A stretch of 64,000 bases of DNA from Henriciella aquimarina (GCF_002088975.1 NZ_NCST01000116.1:124001-188000); one strand, 5' to 3'; counted from the stretch's first letter, positions 54,893 through 63,612 are shown. Program-made: numbers and translations. Notes: generated by a model from the sequence alone, not told the origin.

Positions 54893-55867
54893 CTAATTAT
54901 CCTGCAGGACCGTCACCTTCTGAGCCTGCTTCTTGCGGTCGCGCCAGGTGATGTAAACGGCGGCGACAATGATGATGCTCGCCCCGATCCAGACATTCAC
55001 GCCTGGCAGCATGCCAACCACCAGAAGGTCGGCCACCGTCGCCATGGGCAGACGCAGATAGTCGAGCGGCGAGAGGAAGGAGGCATCGCCCACACTGACC
55101 GCGGAAATGTAGCAGTACTGGCCGACAAAGCCGGTCAGGGCCATGAAGATCATCCAGCCCCAGATCTCCAGCGACGGATTCGACCAGAAGATGAAGGCAA
55201 ACGGCAGAAGCAGCAGCGTCGACAGGACATTGGCATAGGTCAGCAGCGCAACCGCCGACAGTTCGGCACTCAGCGTCTTCACCAGCACGATGGAGAAGGC
55301 GAGGAAGAAAGCGCTGCCGAGCGCGAACAGGGTGCCGAGATCGAGGTTCAGCGTATCGAAGGCGCCCGGCTCCCAGAAGACAAAGATGCCCGGCAGCACC
55401 ATGATCAGCACGCCGACAAAACCGACGGCGACAGCGCCCCACCGGTGCACCCCGACGACCTCGCGCAGCACGATCGCCGCCAGAATGGTCACGAACATGG
55501 AGCGGGAGAAACTGATCGCATTGAACTGCGACAGCGAGAGGGTGAAGAAGTCCGACAGCGCCAGCATGGCCAGGGCAAAGCCGAGCGTGCCGAACAGCGA
55601 GCGGGCAAAGACAAGGCCGGGCCGTTTCGTCTTCAGGCTCGTCAGCCCGACCCGCAGGATGACCGGGACAGAAATCAGACAGGAAAAGAAGGACCGCCAG
55701 AAGGCGAGAAAAAGCGGGTGAACGTCCTTCGACAACTCCTTCGCCAGCACGATATAAACAGTGAAGCCGACACCCGAGAGCAGCATGTAGAGCGCACCAA
55801 GGGCATTGCCAGACAATCTCGGGCCACTAGTCTCCTCTGTGTCTTCGGAACCCGCTTGATCAGCCAT
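54893..55867 (-). CDS. EamA/DMT-superfamily transporter
   Basis: A 324-residue protein with ten predicted membrane helices in two EamA repeats, starting after a short hydrophilic N-terminus (MADQAGSEDTEETSGPRL). Helix 1 is ALGALYMLLSGVGFTVYIVL, and the second repeat ends with MLPGVNVWIGASIIIVAAVYITW. Substrate unknown (a metabolite exporter by family). Its ATG at 55867 shares CATG with the divergent gene at 55866. Confidence 0.86.
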   Translation of the reverse strand: MADQAGSEDTEETSGPRLSGNALGALYMLLSGVGFTVYIVLAKELSKDVHPLFLAFWRSFFSCLISVPVILRVGLTSLKTKRPGLVFARSLFGTLGFALAMLALSDFFTLSLSQFNAISFSRSMFVTILAAIVLREVVGVHRWGAVAVGFVGVLIMVLPGIFVFWEPGAFDTLNLDLGTLFALGSAFFLAFSIVLVKTLSAELSAVALLTYANVLSTLLLLPFAFIFWSNPSLEIWGWMIFMALTGFVGQYCYISAVSVGDASFLSPLDYLRLPMATVADLLVVGMLPGVNVWIGASIIIVAAVYITWRDRKKQAQKVTVLQDN

Positions 55868-56162
55868 GAAACCTTTTTCCCAACAGGACCTCGACGCAAT
55901 CGACCAGCTCTGGCGCAGTGTCCCTGCGGATCATGTCTGGACGGGGTGGTCGGCGGCCGGCGCCGAGCCGGATGAAGTGTGGCTGTATCGCACACGGGCC
56001 CATTGGCGCAAATTTCCCTTGCGCAAAAACGCAGACGGATTCGCCCTTTATGACGAGTGGGACCACAAGGTCGCCGAGGCCGCGAGTCTCGACGGCCTGC
56101 TCAAGGCCGTCGAGAGCATCCCCGGTCTGAATGAAAGCCAGAACGGCGAATCAGGCGCCTAG
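55866..56162 (+). CDS. small soluble protein of unknown function
   Basis: A 98-residue protein, MKPFSQQDLDAIDQLWRSVP at the start, rich in Trp (six) with a HWRKFPLRKNADGFALYDEW block. No family recognised. There is no Shine-Dalgarno, because its ATG overlaps the start codon of the divergent EamA gene by two bases (CATG). It may be translated from a leaderless mRNA. Its stop shares CTAG with the convergent SDR gene, so it is wedged between two genes with no spare base. Confidence 0.66.
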   Translation: MKPFSQQDLDAIDQLWRSVPADHVWTGWSAAGAEPDEVWLYRTRAHWRKFPLRKNADGFALYDEWDHKVAEAASLDGLLKAVESIPGLNESQNGESGA

Positions 56163-57040
56163 TCCTCGGCCAGCATGGCCTGGCGCATCTGCTCGGCCTG
56201 CTCTGCGGAAATCCCCAGCGCATCGAGCAGCGGCCCGGCATCGCTTTCATCCCAGCTATGGCGCGGCCCGACCGTCATGCCGCCATCGACGAGGAACTCC
56301 CCGCCGGTCATGAACTCCGCCTTGTCGGAGGCCAGGAAAGCCGCCATTTCGGCGATGTCGCTTGGCAGGCCGGTCCGCCCGGCCGGCTGCATCTTGCCGC
56401 CCTGCTGCTCGATCATCGCCGCCATCTGGTCGGCCTGCTCACGTGAGAGGCCCAGCGAACTCCCGAAGATCGAGGTCGCGATGAAGCCGGGCAGGATGGC
56501 ATTCACCCGGATCCTGTATTTCGACAGTTCGGCCGCGGCGAGCTTGGAAAAGTGCGCCACACCCTTCTTGCAGACGGAATAGGTGATCGGGGCATAGCCC
56601 GCCGAAATCGCCGAGATGGACGAGGTGTTCACCACCGATCCGCCGCCGCGCTTCTTCATGTAGGGCACGGCAAGCTTGGTGCCGACGAAGACCGATTTCA
56701 GCAAGAGGTCCACCGTCGCGCTGAAGCCGGCCTCGTCCAGGTCTTCCACCCCGGTCGGCGTGCCGCCATGACCGGCATTGTTCCAGAGGATGTCGAGCCC
56801 GCCAAACGCCTCTTCGGCGGTCTTGAACAACGCCTCGAACTCGTCGCGTTTCGTCACATCGCAATGGACGTAACGCACCGTGTCGGCGCCGAACCGCGTC
56901 TCCAGCGCCTTGCCCTTGTCGTCCTGCAGGTCCCCGGCAATGACGCGGGCGCCCGCCTCGACGAAAACCTCCACGCCAGCCAGCCCGATTCCGCTGGCTG
57001 CGCCTGTAATGATTGCTGTCTTTCCCGATAGATCGCCCAC
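56159..57040 (-). CDS. SDR family oxidoreductase
   Basis: A 293-residue classical SDR with cofactor motif AIITGAASGIGLAGVEVF, the NNAGHGG block, and the catalytic Ser/Tyr/Lys in NTSSISAISAGYAPITYSVCKKG. It has a long C-terminal tail after the usual DGGMTVGPRHSWDESD. The start is a GTG at 57040 after GGAGGAG. Its substrate is unknown. Confidence 0.87.
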   Translation of the reverse strand: MGDLSGKTAIITGAASGIGLAGVEVFVEAGARVIAGDLQDDKGKALETRFGADTVRYVHCDVTKRDEFEALFKTAEEAFGGLDILWNNAGHGGTPTGVEDLDEAGFSATVDLLLKSVFVGTKLAVPYMKKRGGGSVVNTSSISAISAGYAPITYSVCKKGVAHFSKLAAAELSKYRIRVNAILPGFIATSIFGSSLGLSREQADQMAAMIEQQGGKMQPAGRTGLPSDIAEMAAFLASDKAEFMTGGEFLVDGGMTVGPRHSWDESDAGPLLDALGISAEQAEQMRQAMLAED

Positions 57041-57270
57041 TGGTCTCTCCTCCGCTTAGGTTTATGCCACGAAGGGGGCGCCGCCGCCCGGTTCAAGTCA
57101 AGGCTGGCGTTGGGGAAAGGAGCAACCAGCAAGCGCTCCTTCTGCCAATGGATGTCACGCCCCAGACCGGGCCGCCCCACGGTTTATCCGTGGGGTCCAG
57201 CTTTCCCAGGTCTGCTCCAGGACAAATCTCCGGAGATGGGCACCACGGACAGGCCGTGGTGAAGCACTCA
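57041..57270. other. non-coding region with two matching hairpins
   Basis: A 230-base stretch between the SDR and peptidase genes without a plausible gene. It holds CCCCACGG-TTTAT-CCGTGGGG (57175-57195), CACCACGG-ACAGG-CCGTGGTG (57241-57261) and a 12-base palindrome ATCTCCGGAGAT (57226-57237). The two hairpins share CCACGG/CCGTGG arms. Neither has a T tract, so they are not ordinary terminators. The promoter of the SDR must also be here. Confidence 0.5.
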
Positions 57271-59487
57271 TCAATCCTCTGCCCCGTCAGGAAACAGCCG
57301 GCGATGCAGATAGGTATATTCGAGCGCCGTACGCCGCGCGGTTTCCTTCTGGTTGGCCGCCGCCGAGTGCCCGCCGTCGATGTTCTCATAGTAGAGGAAA
57401 GGCTTGCCGCTCTCCTCGAAGAGTTTCGCCATCTTGCGCGCATGGCCCGGATGGACCCGGTCATCCTTGGTCGAAGTCAGGAAAAAGGGCGTCGGATAAT
57501 CGGCGTCCGGATCGAAATTGTGATAGGGCGAGATCGTTTCCAGGAAGGCGCGCTCCTCGGCCACGTCCGGAGAGCCATACTCGTCCACCCACGAAGCGCC
57601 AGCCAGCAGCTGATCGAAGCGCAGCATGTCGAGCAGCGGCACCTGGATGACGACCGCGTCCCACAAATCCGGGCGCTGGGTCAGCATCACGCCCATCAGC
57701 AGCCCGCCATTCGAGCCGCCCATGATGCCGAGATGCTCGGTCGAGGTGATGCCCCGGCCGATCAGGTCTTCGCCAACGGCGATGAAGTCGTCATAGATCA
57801 CCTGGCGCTTGGTCTTGAGACCTGCCTGGTGCCAGTCCGGGCCGAACTCGCCGCCGCCACGGATATTGGCGAGCACATAGGCCCCGCCTTCGTCCAGCCA
57901 GAGCCGCCCGCGCACCGCCGAATAGGACGGGTTCAGCGAAACCTGGAAGCCGCCATAGCCATAAAGCAGCGTCGGGGTGGAGCCGTTCAGCGGCATGTCC
58001 TCACGGTGAATGATGAAATACGGGATCTTCGTGCCGTCGCTGGAGGTCGCGAAGAACTGCTCGACTTCGAGCCCCGTCGTGTCGAACTTGGCCGGCAGGC
58101 TTTTCAGCGGGCTGATCTCGCCGGTGGCCACATCATAGCGCAGGAGCGAATCCGGGGTCAGGAAGCCCTCATAATTGAGGAAGACCGTGTCGACATCCTT
58201 GTCGGCAAAAGCGATGCCCGACTGGCCCTTGCCCGGCAGGGCGATATCGCTCGTCGTCCAGCCGTCCGCACCGGGCTCGAGCCTCAGCACCTTGCCGACG
58301 ACATTCTCGTTGATCGACAGAAGTGCAGCGCCGTCAGCAACCGCGATGCCGTTGACGGCCTGGCTTTCATCCGGGTGGAAGACCAGCGAGACCTCCGGCA
58401 AGGCGCGGGTTTCGAGGAAGGTGTCGAGATCGAAGGCGACGACATCGCCGGACTTGAACGTCTTGTCCTGGCCTTCGGGCGCCCAGTCCTGCTGCAGCGA
58501 GACCATGAACTGGCCCTTATAGATGCCTTCCGGAGAGGATTTCGGCGGGACCGGCCATTTCACCGGCTCGCTCTCGCCATCCGGGAACCAGTAATAGCTG
58601 GAGGTGAAGAAGGTGTCGGCAACGACCGCGCCCTGAAGCCGCGTGCCGTCTTCCTTTTCGAGCACCATTGGAAACACGCCGACATCCTTGGGCTCGCCGC
58701 GCAGCACCTCTTCGGCCTCTTCGAGTGGCGTGCCGCGCGTCCAGCGTTTCACGATGAAGGGATAGCCGGACTCGGTCACCGTGCCCTCGCCCCAGTCGGT
58801 CGCGATCAGGACGGTATCGGCATCGACCCAGGACAGGCCCTGCTTGGCTTCCGGGGTGGTGAAACCGTCCTCGACAAATTGCTTGGTCTCAAGGTCGAAC
58901 TCGCGCTGGATCACCGCATCCTTGCCGCCGTCCGACAGCGACACCATGCAGAGCCATTTGCCGCCATCTTCCGGCTGAAAGCAGTTCGCGCCCTTATAGA
59001 CCCAGTTCTTGCCCTCTTCCTCGGCCAGCTTGTCGAAATCGACGATGGTCTCCCAATCGGGATTGTCGGTGGCATAGCTTTCCAGCGGCGTGCGCCGCCA
59101 CAGGCCGCGGACATTGGTCTCGTCCTGCCAGAAATTATAGACCCAGCCATCGCGGATCGTGCCATAGGGAATCCGCTCATCGGAGGTCAGCACGTCGAGC
59201 GCGTCCTGATAATAGGTGTCATAACGCGGATCGGAGCGGACATCCTCCAGCGTGCGCTCATTCTGGCCCCGCACCCAGTCGAGCGCGCGTTCGCCCTCGA
59301 CCTCTTCGAGCCAGAGATACGGATCGGTTTCGCCGGTCGGCAGGTCGATTGGCGCGTCTTTGGTCGCGGTTTCCTGGGGTGCGGTCACGTCGGCCTCGGC
59401 CTCCTCATCTGTCAGTTTGGTCTGTTGGCTGGACTGGCATGCCACCACCAGCAGAATGGCAGCCGCCGCTGTCATGGATATGCGCAT
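57271..59487 (-). CDS. prolyl oligopeptidase family (S9) peptidase, lipoprotein
   Basis: A 738-residue serine peptidase with a lipoprotein signal (ILLVVACQS), an N-terminal beta-propeller (about 60-450) and an alpha/beta-hydrolase domain. The triad is S592 in GGSNGGLLMG, Asp at 675 or 676 in KDDRV, and H707 in DGGHSAA. It should be anchored outside the cytoplasm and cut short peptides after proline. AAGGG lies eight bases before the ATG at 59487; an upstream ATG at 59526 lacks the signal shape. Confidence 0.93.
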   Translation of the reverse strand: MRISMTAAAAILLVVACQSSQQTKLTDEEAEADVTAPQETATKDAPIDLPTGETDPYLWLEEVEGERALDWVRGQNERTLEDVRSDPRYDTYYQDALDVLTSDERIPYGTIRDGWVYNFWQDETNVRGLWRRTPLESYATDNPDWETIVDFDKLAEEEGKNWVYKGANCFQPEDGGKWLCMVSLSDGGKDAVIQREFDLETKQFVEDGFTTPEAKQGLSWVDADTVLIATDWGEGTVTESGYPFIVKRWTRGTPLEEAEEVLRGEPKDVGVFPMVLEKEDGTRLQGAVVADTFFTSSYYWFPDGESEPVKWPVPPKSSPEGIYKGQFMVSLQQDWAPEGQDKTFKSGDVVAFDLDTFLETRALPEVSLVFHPDESQAVNGIAVADGAALLSINENVVGKVLRLEPGADGWTTSDIALPGKGQSGIAFADKDVDTVFLNYEGFLTPDSLLRYDVATGEISPLKSLPAKFDTTGLEVEQFFATSSDGTKIPYFIIHREDMPLNGSTPTLLYGYGGFQVSLNPSYSAVRGRLWLDEGGAYVLANIRGGGEFGPDWHQAGLKTKRQVIYDDFIAVGEDLIGRGITSTEHLGIMGGSNGGLLMGVMLTQRPDLWDAVVIQVPLLDMLRFDQLLAGASWVDEYGSPDVAEERAFLETISPYHNFDPDADYPTPFFLTSTKDDRVHPGHARKMAKLFEESGKPFLYYENIDGGHSAAANQKETARRTALEYTYLHRRLFPDGAED

Positions 59488-59596
59488 ATCGACGCCCTTT
59501 TGCGATGAATCATCTGTTTTTAACACCGTAACCCTACTCTCAATTGCAATATCGCAAACAGGGGCGGCGCATGAAGACCACTAGACGGCTTACACC

Positions 59597-60079
59597 ATGA
59601 GCGATCGAAACATCCTGATCCTGTGCACCGCCAATTCCGCCCGCTCGATCATGGGCGAGGTGATTGCCTCCTCGCTGCCCGGACTGAAGGGCTATAGCGC
59701 CGGGTCCACGCCGCGCGGCGAGGTCAATCCCATGGCGCTCGCCGTGCTCTCGGCGAAAGGCCACGATATCGGCGGGCTGCGCTCAAAGAGCTGGGAAGAA
59801 TACGCCGCACCCGGCGCCCCGCACATGGATGTCGTCATCACCGTCTGCGACAATGCCGCCGGCGAGGCCTGCCCCTACTGGCCGGGCCACCCTGTGCAGG
59901 TGCATTGGGGCCTGCCGGATCCCGCCAGTGTCGATGAAATGGCCAAGCAGCGCGCTGCTTTCGAGGACACCTATTCCAGCCTCCGGAAACGTCTCGAGAA
60001 ACTGGCCGCCCTCGACTTCGATCATCTGAACGAAACCGAACTGCGCGAGGCCGCGCAGGCCATCCATACACAGCGCTAA
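59597..60079 (+). CDS. ArsC-type low-molecular-weight phosphatase/arsenate reductase
   Basis: A 160-residue LMW-PTP-fold protein starting MSDRNILILCTANSARS. The active-site loop is C10-TANSA-R16, the C-x5-R form, but with TAN in place of the commoner TGN. A further Cys pair is present (VCDNAAGEACPYW), as in thioredoxin-coupled ArsC with C82/C89-like roles. There is no arsR, arsB or acr3 nearby. It could reduce arsenate or be a phosphatase. Confidence 0.82.
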   Translation: MSDRNILILCTANSARSIMGEVIASSLPGLKGYSAGSTPRGEVNPMALAVLSAKGHDIGGLRSKSWEEYAAPGAPHMDVVITVCDNAAGEACPYWPGHPVQVHWGLPDPASVDEMAKQRAAFEDTYSSLRKRLEKLAALDFDHLNETELREAAQAIHTQR

Positions 60080-60100
60080 GACCGGCCTGACCGCTGTGCT

Positions 60101-60607
60101 TCAGGCCAGGACGGTCCGCCAGAAATCAACCGATGTCTCGATCAGGGTAAGCGACTCGCGGATCGAGGCCGCCTGCTCCGCCCCCACCATGGAGGGGCGC
60201 ACCGGCTGGGTAAGGATCAAGTGACGCACCAGCCCAGCGGCCACGAGAAGGCCCTCCGGCAGGCCCGCCCGGTCTACCGACAGCCCGTCTGCGCCTGGGT
60301 GCATGACGCTGTTGCGCGCCTCGACAATCGCCTGGAACGCACGGTGATCGGCCGGTTTCAGCGGCGCGGTATAGGGCTGGGCGAGGTGATCCTTGTTCGC
60401 CACACGCGCCACCAGCTCGCTCGGCCCCGGCATGGCCGGCAGCTCTGCCCCGGCCTCGGCCAAGGCCAGCGTGGCGACCTGTTGCACCATCAGCACCGCG
60501 CCCGTCAGAAGCCAGGGCACCGACGTCTCATCTTCCGGCGCGAGCGCGGCGTGGACGGCGGTAAAGCGCGCCGTGTCGTCAATCTGCTGGATCAGCGGGA
60601 TAGCCAT
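60101..60607 (-). CDS. helical protein of unknown function
   Basis: A 168-residue mainly helical cytoplasmic protein starting MAIPLIQQIDDTARFTAVHA. The ATG at 60607 has AGGAGGGAGG upstream, the strongest ribosome site nearby; the longer frame is not used. Blocks such as EARNSVMHPGADGLSVDRAG and ESLTLIETSVDFWRTVLA stand out. No known family recognised. It lies 43 bases after the PH-like gene on the same strand. Confidence 0.68.
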   Translation of the reverse strand: MAIPLIQQIDDTARFTAVHAALAPEDETSVPWLLTGAVLMVQQVATLALAEAGAELPAMPGPSELVARVANKDHLAQPYTAPLKPADHRAFQAIVEARNSVMHPGADGLSVDRAGLPEGLLVAAGLVRHLILTQPVRPSMVGAEQAASIRESLTLIETSVDFWRTVLA

Positions 60608-60650
60608 GGCCTCCCTCCTAAGCCGGGCGGCGGGCGATGACCACCACCCG

Positions 60651-61034
60651 TCAGCTTCCGCAGGCCGCCGCAACCGCCGCTTCGATCGCCTCTGCGAAGC
60701 TTTCGGCCTTGTAGCAGCGCAGGCTGAAGATGCGCTCACGGGTCTCGATCTCGATGATGTTGGTGAACAGTGCCTTGCGCCAGTGCACGCCGGTGACCTC
60801 GACCAGCGGAATCGTGAAAGCGAGCGCTTTCGGATTGCTGTGGAAGTGCCGGTTCAGCGCATTCGCCTCGAAACGCAGCGCCTCCGGGCTCAGCCAGGCA
60901 TTGCCGCCGACCCAGAGCCCGCCCATCGCCTTGCTTGCCACCGCCCCGGTAAAACCGGCCATGCCCTTGGCCTTCGCCTCGGGGATGAGGGCGTTGGCCA
61001 TGCGCTTGTCGATGACATTCTTCGGCTTGCTCAT
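60651..61034 (-). CDS. PH/GRAM-like small protein of unknown function
   Basis: A 127-residue protein, MSKPKNVIDKRMANALIPEA at the start, whose second half (FTIPLVEVTGVHWRKALFTN, IIEIETRERIFSLRCYKAES) alternates strands as in bacterial PH/GRAM-like domains that end in a C-terminal helix. The fold assignment is an inference from the strand pattern. It is followed by the helical protein gene at 60607 and is divergent from the HxlR gene. Confidence 0.62.
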   Translation of the reverse strand: MSKPKNVIDKRMANALIPEAKAKGMAGFTGAVASKAMGGLWVGGNAWLSPEALRFEANALNRHFHSNPKALAFTIPLVEVTGVHWRKALFTNIIEIETRERIFSLRCYKAESFAEAIEAAVAAACGS

Positions 61035-61148
61035 GGCCTTGTCCGCGTCCTCATCGTCCGGCCCGGAATATCAGGCGCCAGATCGCCTCCTCATGCAAGA
61101 TCAAATAGAGGCTGGATTTGGAAGGCGAACCCATGCAGGCTTGCCCGC

Positions 61149-61607
61149 ATGATCCCGCTGTCGCGCAAATCCCCCGTCCCGCCTGCCCAGTGCAATCTCG
61201 CCAAGGCCGTCGACCTGATCGGCGACCGCTGGACGCTGCTCATCCTGCGCTCTGCGCTTTATGGCGTGCGCCGCTTCGACGATTTCCAGAGTGAGCTTGG
61301 CACCCCGCGCACCATCCTGTCGGGCCGGCTGAAGAACCTTGTCGAGCAGGGTCTGCTTGCCAGACGCACCTACAAGTCCGAAGGCCGCCGCGCCCGGCCG
61401 GAATATGTCCTGACCGACAAGGGCGAAGCGCTGCGACCGGTCCTCATCGCGCTGACGCAATGGGGCGACCACTGGCTGGACTGCGACGGCCAGCCGCCGA
61501 TCAGCTTCACCGACATGCAGAGCCGCCAGGCCGTACATACCGCCTTCGTGACCGATGACGGACGGGAAGTGCCGAGTGAAAATTTGCGGATTGTGCTGCG
61601 CCGGTAA
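61149..61607 (+). CDS. HxlR family transcriptional regulator
   Basis: A 152-residue winged-helix regulator. The conserved Cys at the N-terminus (AQCNLAKAVDLIGDRWTLLILRSAL) and the block FDDFQSELGTPRTILSGRLKNLVEQGLL are typical of HxlR. The wing has SEGRRARPEYVLTDKGEALRPVL. The ATG at 61149 gives the family's usual N-terminus. Divergent from the PH-like gene, which it may control. The C-terminal tail is longer than in minimal HxlR proteins. Confidence 0.87.
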   Translation: MIPLSRKSPVPPAQCNLAKAVDLIGDRWTLLILRSALYGVRRFDDFQSELGTPRTILSGRLKNLVEQGLLARRTYKSEGRRARPEYVLTDKGEALRPVLIALTQWGDHWLDCDGQPPISFTDMQSRQAVHTAFVTDDGREVPSENLRIVLRR

Positions 61608-61610
61608 GAC

Positions 61611-62162
61611 TTACCGCGCCCGGCCCCAGATGTGCAGCGGGTCGAAGGCGCCATCCTCGGCAGCCGCCCTGAGTTCCTCGATCTGGCGTTTGACCGGGCT
61701 CTCATCGCCGGAATGGCCGTCGACATAGATGGCTGCGTCCAGACGGCAGATGCGGCTGAACAGGTATTCCGCGCTCTCGACAAGATCGAGGAAATGGTCC
61801 GGCAGGCCGCGCCCGCGCTGCTTGGAGGCGTCCAGCGGCGGGCCATCGCGATAGATCCGGTATTTCTTGGCCAGCGCATCCTCACGCGACATGTCCCCGT
61901 CGCGCACGGCGCGCTGCATGACGAGCCAGCTTGCCGCCTGCATCAGTTTCGAGGTGAGTTCCATGCTCCAGGCCGCATAGGTGAGCCCCGCCTCGCGCGG
62001 CAGCTTCTGCGCCATGTCCCGGCCCGGCCCGTCGAGATAGGAGGCCGTCTCCTCGACCAGTGCCATGCCGTCAGCGAACACTTTTTCGAAGACACGTGTG
62101 GCTGTGAAATCCGGCAGATCGCCGAAGTCATCGTCATGGGACTCGTCGTAATTGGCAGCCAT
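61611..62162 (-). CDS. rcdA: RcdA-type cell-cycle adaptor (DUF1465)
   Basis: A 183-residue protein of the DUF1465 family, which includes Caulobacter RcdA, an adaptor that brings CtrA and other proteins to ClpXP. Visible features are FEKVFADGMALVEETASYLDG and SMELTSKLMQAASWLVMQRAVRDG, which match the RcdA helical core, plus the acidic C-terminal peptide used in adaptor contacts. It converges on the HxlR gene (stops four bases apart). A CtrA-like TTAA pair lies upstream at 62250-62263. Confidence 0.82.
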   Translation of the reverse strand: MAANYDESHDDDFGDLPDFTATRVFEKVFADGMALVEETASYLDGPGRDMAQKLPREAGLTYAAWSMELTSKLMQAASWLVMQRAVRDGDMSREDALAKKYRIYRDGPPLDASKQRGRGLPDHFLDLVESAEYLFSRICRLDAAIYVDGHSGDESPVKRQIEELRAAAEDGAFDPLHIWGRAR

Positions 62163-62249
62163 GTGGTCTCTTTCCGGGCCTTCGGTCGGGTGTGGTGCGC
62201 CGCAAACCGGCCAGGGCCGCGCGCGCAGGAAGTCTATTCGCCTGCAGGT

Positions 62250-62263
62250 TTAAGGGGTCTTAA
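62250..62263. promoter_or_regulatory. possible CtrA-like site, TTAA pair with 6-base spacing
   Basis: TTAA-GGGGTC-TTAA lies 88 bases upstream of the rcdA start. The consensus for CtrA in Caulobacter is TTAA-N7-TTAA, so the spacing here is one base short. In Caulobacter rcdA belongs to the CtrA-controlled set (family knowledge). Only the words are seen; a working site is a guess. Confidence 0.25.
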
Positions 62264-62275
62264 AGTTTCGGACTT

Positions 62276-62446
62276 TCAGGATTTGAAAATGTCGTCAGCC
62301 GCCGATTTATGCGCCTGCTTCTTCTCGATCTCCGCTTCGCAGGCCACGATATCGGCCTTCAACGCTTCGATCCTTTCTTTCAGCTCATCGACGGACATCT
62401 TCTCCAGGTCGAGCTTTGCGGGTCTCGGGGGGTCGTCGTCGAACAT
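62276..62446 (-). CDS. DUF1192 family small protein
   Basis: A 56-residue protein starting MFDDDPPRPAKLDLEKMSVD and continuing ELKERIEALKADIVACEAEI; it is a short acidic/basic coiled coil of the DUF1192 family. Its role is unknown. In alphaproteobacteria DUF1192 genes frequently lie beside the DUF1465 and quinone oxidoreductase/DUF1013 genes, the context found here. It is upstream of rcdA on the same strand (113 bases) and divergent from the quinone oxidoreductase. Confidence 0.82.
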   Translation of the reverse strand: MFDDDPPRPAKLDLEKMSVDELKERIEALKADIVACEAEIEKKQAHKSAADDIFKS

Positions 62447-62558
62447 TGATTGCGCGCCTCCATGCCTATAGGCCTGTGCCCCATAAGCAAGGACAGACGC
62501 GCGGGGAAATCAAGCGCCGATTTGGCAGCAACCCAGCCGCGATTACAGGAGAATGCCG

Positions 62559-63536
62559 ATGAGCGAGATGATGAAAGCCGTGATCGCCGCGGAAGGCGAA
62601 GCGCTCAAACTGGGCGAGGTCACGCGGCCACAGCCCGGCCCGCACGAAGTGCTTGTGAAGGTTGCCGCCGCCGGCCTGAACCGCGCCGACCTCGTCCAGC
62701 GAGCCGGCCATTACCCACCCCCGCCCGGCGCCTCCGACATCATGGGCCTGGAATGCGCCGGCACCGTCGCGGCGGTCGGTGAAAAGGTCACGAAATGGAG
62801 CGAAGGCGACCGCGTCTGCGCCCTGCTCGCCGGCGGCGGCTATGCCGAGTTTTGCGCAGTCGATGAAGGCTCGCTCCTGCCCGTGCCGGAGAACCTCACC
62901 CTGCAACAGGCGGCCGCGCTGCCGGAAGCGATGATGACGGTCTATGCCAACATCTTCATGCGCTGCGCCTTCCAGAAGGGCGAGACCATCCTGATCCATG
63001 GCGGCACGTCCGGCATCGGCTCCATGGCGATCCAGATGGTGAAGGCCGCGGGCGCCAGCGAAATCTGGACGACGGCCGGCTCGGCGGAAAAGTGCAAGGC
63101 CGCCGAAACGCTCGGCGCCACCCGCGCGATCAATTACAAGGAAGAGGATTTCCAGGAGGTCGTGAAGGATGGCGGCGGCGCCGATGTCATCCTCGACATG
63201 GTCGGCGGCGACTATGTGCAGAAGAACATCTCGGCGGCGCGCGTGAACGGGCGCATCTGCAACATCGCCTATCTCAAGGGCCCGAAGGTCGAGCTCAACC
63301 TGATGCCGCTGATGCTGAAACGGCTGATCCTCACCGGCACGACGTTGCGCGCGCGGCCCGTCGAGGAGAAGGCCGAGATCCGCGCGGCCGTCGAGGAGCG
63401 GTTCTGGCCGCTGGTCGCGCGCGGCGACATCCGCCCCGTCATCGAGCAGAGCTTCGATTTCAACGAGGCCGAAGCCGCTCACGCCCTGATGAGCAAGGGC
63501 GGCCATATCGGCAAGATCCTGCTAAGTGTGGGGTAA
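62559..63536 (+). CDS. NAD(P)H-quinone oxidoreductase (zinc-free MDR family)
   Basis: A 325-residue MDR reductase of the PIG3/QOR type. The N-terminal domain contains AGLNRADLVQRAGHYPPPPGAS, and the Rossmann domain ILIHGGTSGIGSMAIQMVKA; structural zinc Cys are absent. AGGAG is seven bases before the ATG at 62559 but only one base before the ATG at 62553, so 62559 is used. This gene is the usual neighbour of DUF1192 and DUF1013 genes in the class. Confidence 0.9.
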   Translation: MSEMMKAVIAAEGEALKLGEVTRPQPGPHEVLVKVAAAGLNRADLVQRAGHYPPPPGASDIMGLECAGTVAAVGEKVTKWSEGDRVCALLAGGGYAEFCAVDEGSLLPVPENLTLQQAAALPEAMMTVYANIFMRCAFQKGETILIHGGTSGIGSMAIQMVKAAGASEIWTTAGSAEKCKAAETLGATRAINYKEEDFQEVVKDGGGADVILDMVGGDYVQKNISAARVNGRICNIAYLKGPKVELNLMPLMLKRLILTGTTLRARPVEEKAEIRAAVEERFWPLVARGDIRPVIEQSFDFNEAEAAHALMSKGGHIGKILLSVG

Positions 63537-63583
63537 GGAAAAGGTGTGCACTGAAGGTCTGCGGCCTCACTACAAAGCCCATC

Positions 63584-63612
63584 TTCCCAATTCGGCGCTT
63601 AGCCTCTATAAT
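63584..63612 (+). promoter_or_regulatory. predicted promoter for trcR
   Basis: TTCCCA (63584-63589) and a perfect TATAAT (63607-63612) are separated by 17 bases. Transcription would start near 63619, leaving a leader of about 90 bases that contains the hairpin at 63650-63674. Confidence 0.55.

Noticed and set aside
57013-59508. Very long open frame antisense to the prolyl oligopeptidase
   Set aside because: The peptidase has a complete signal and triad; the antisense product shows no domain and runs through non-coding sequence.
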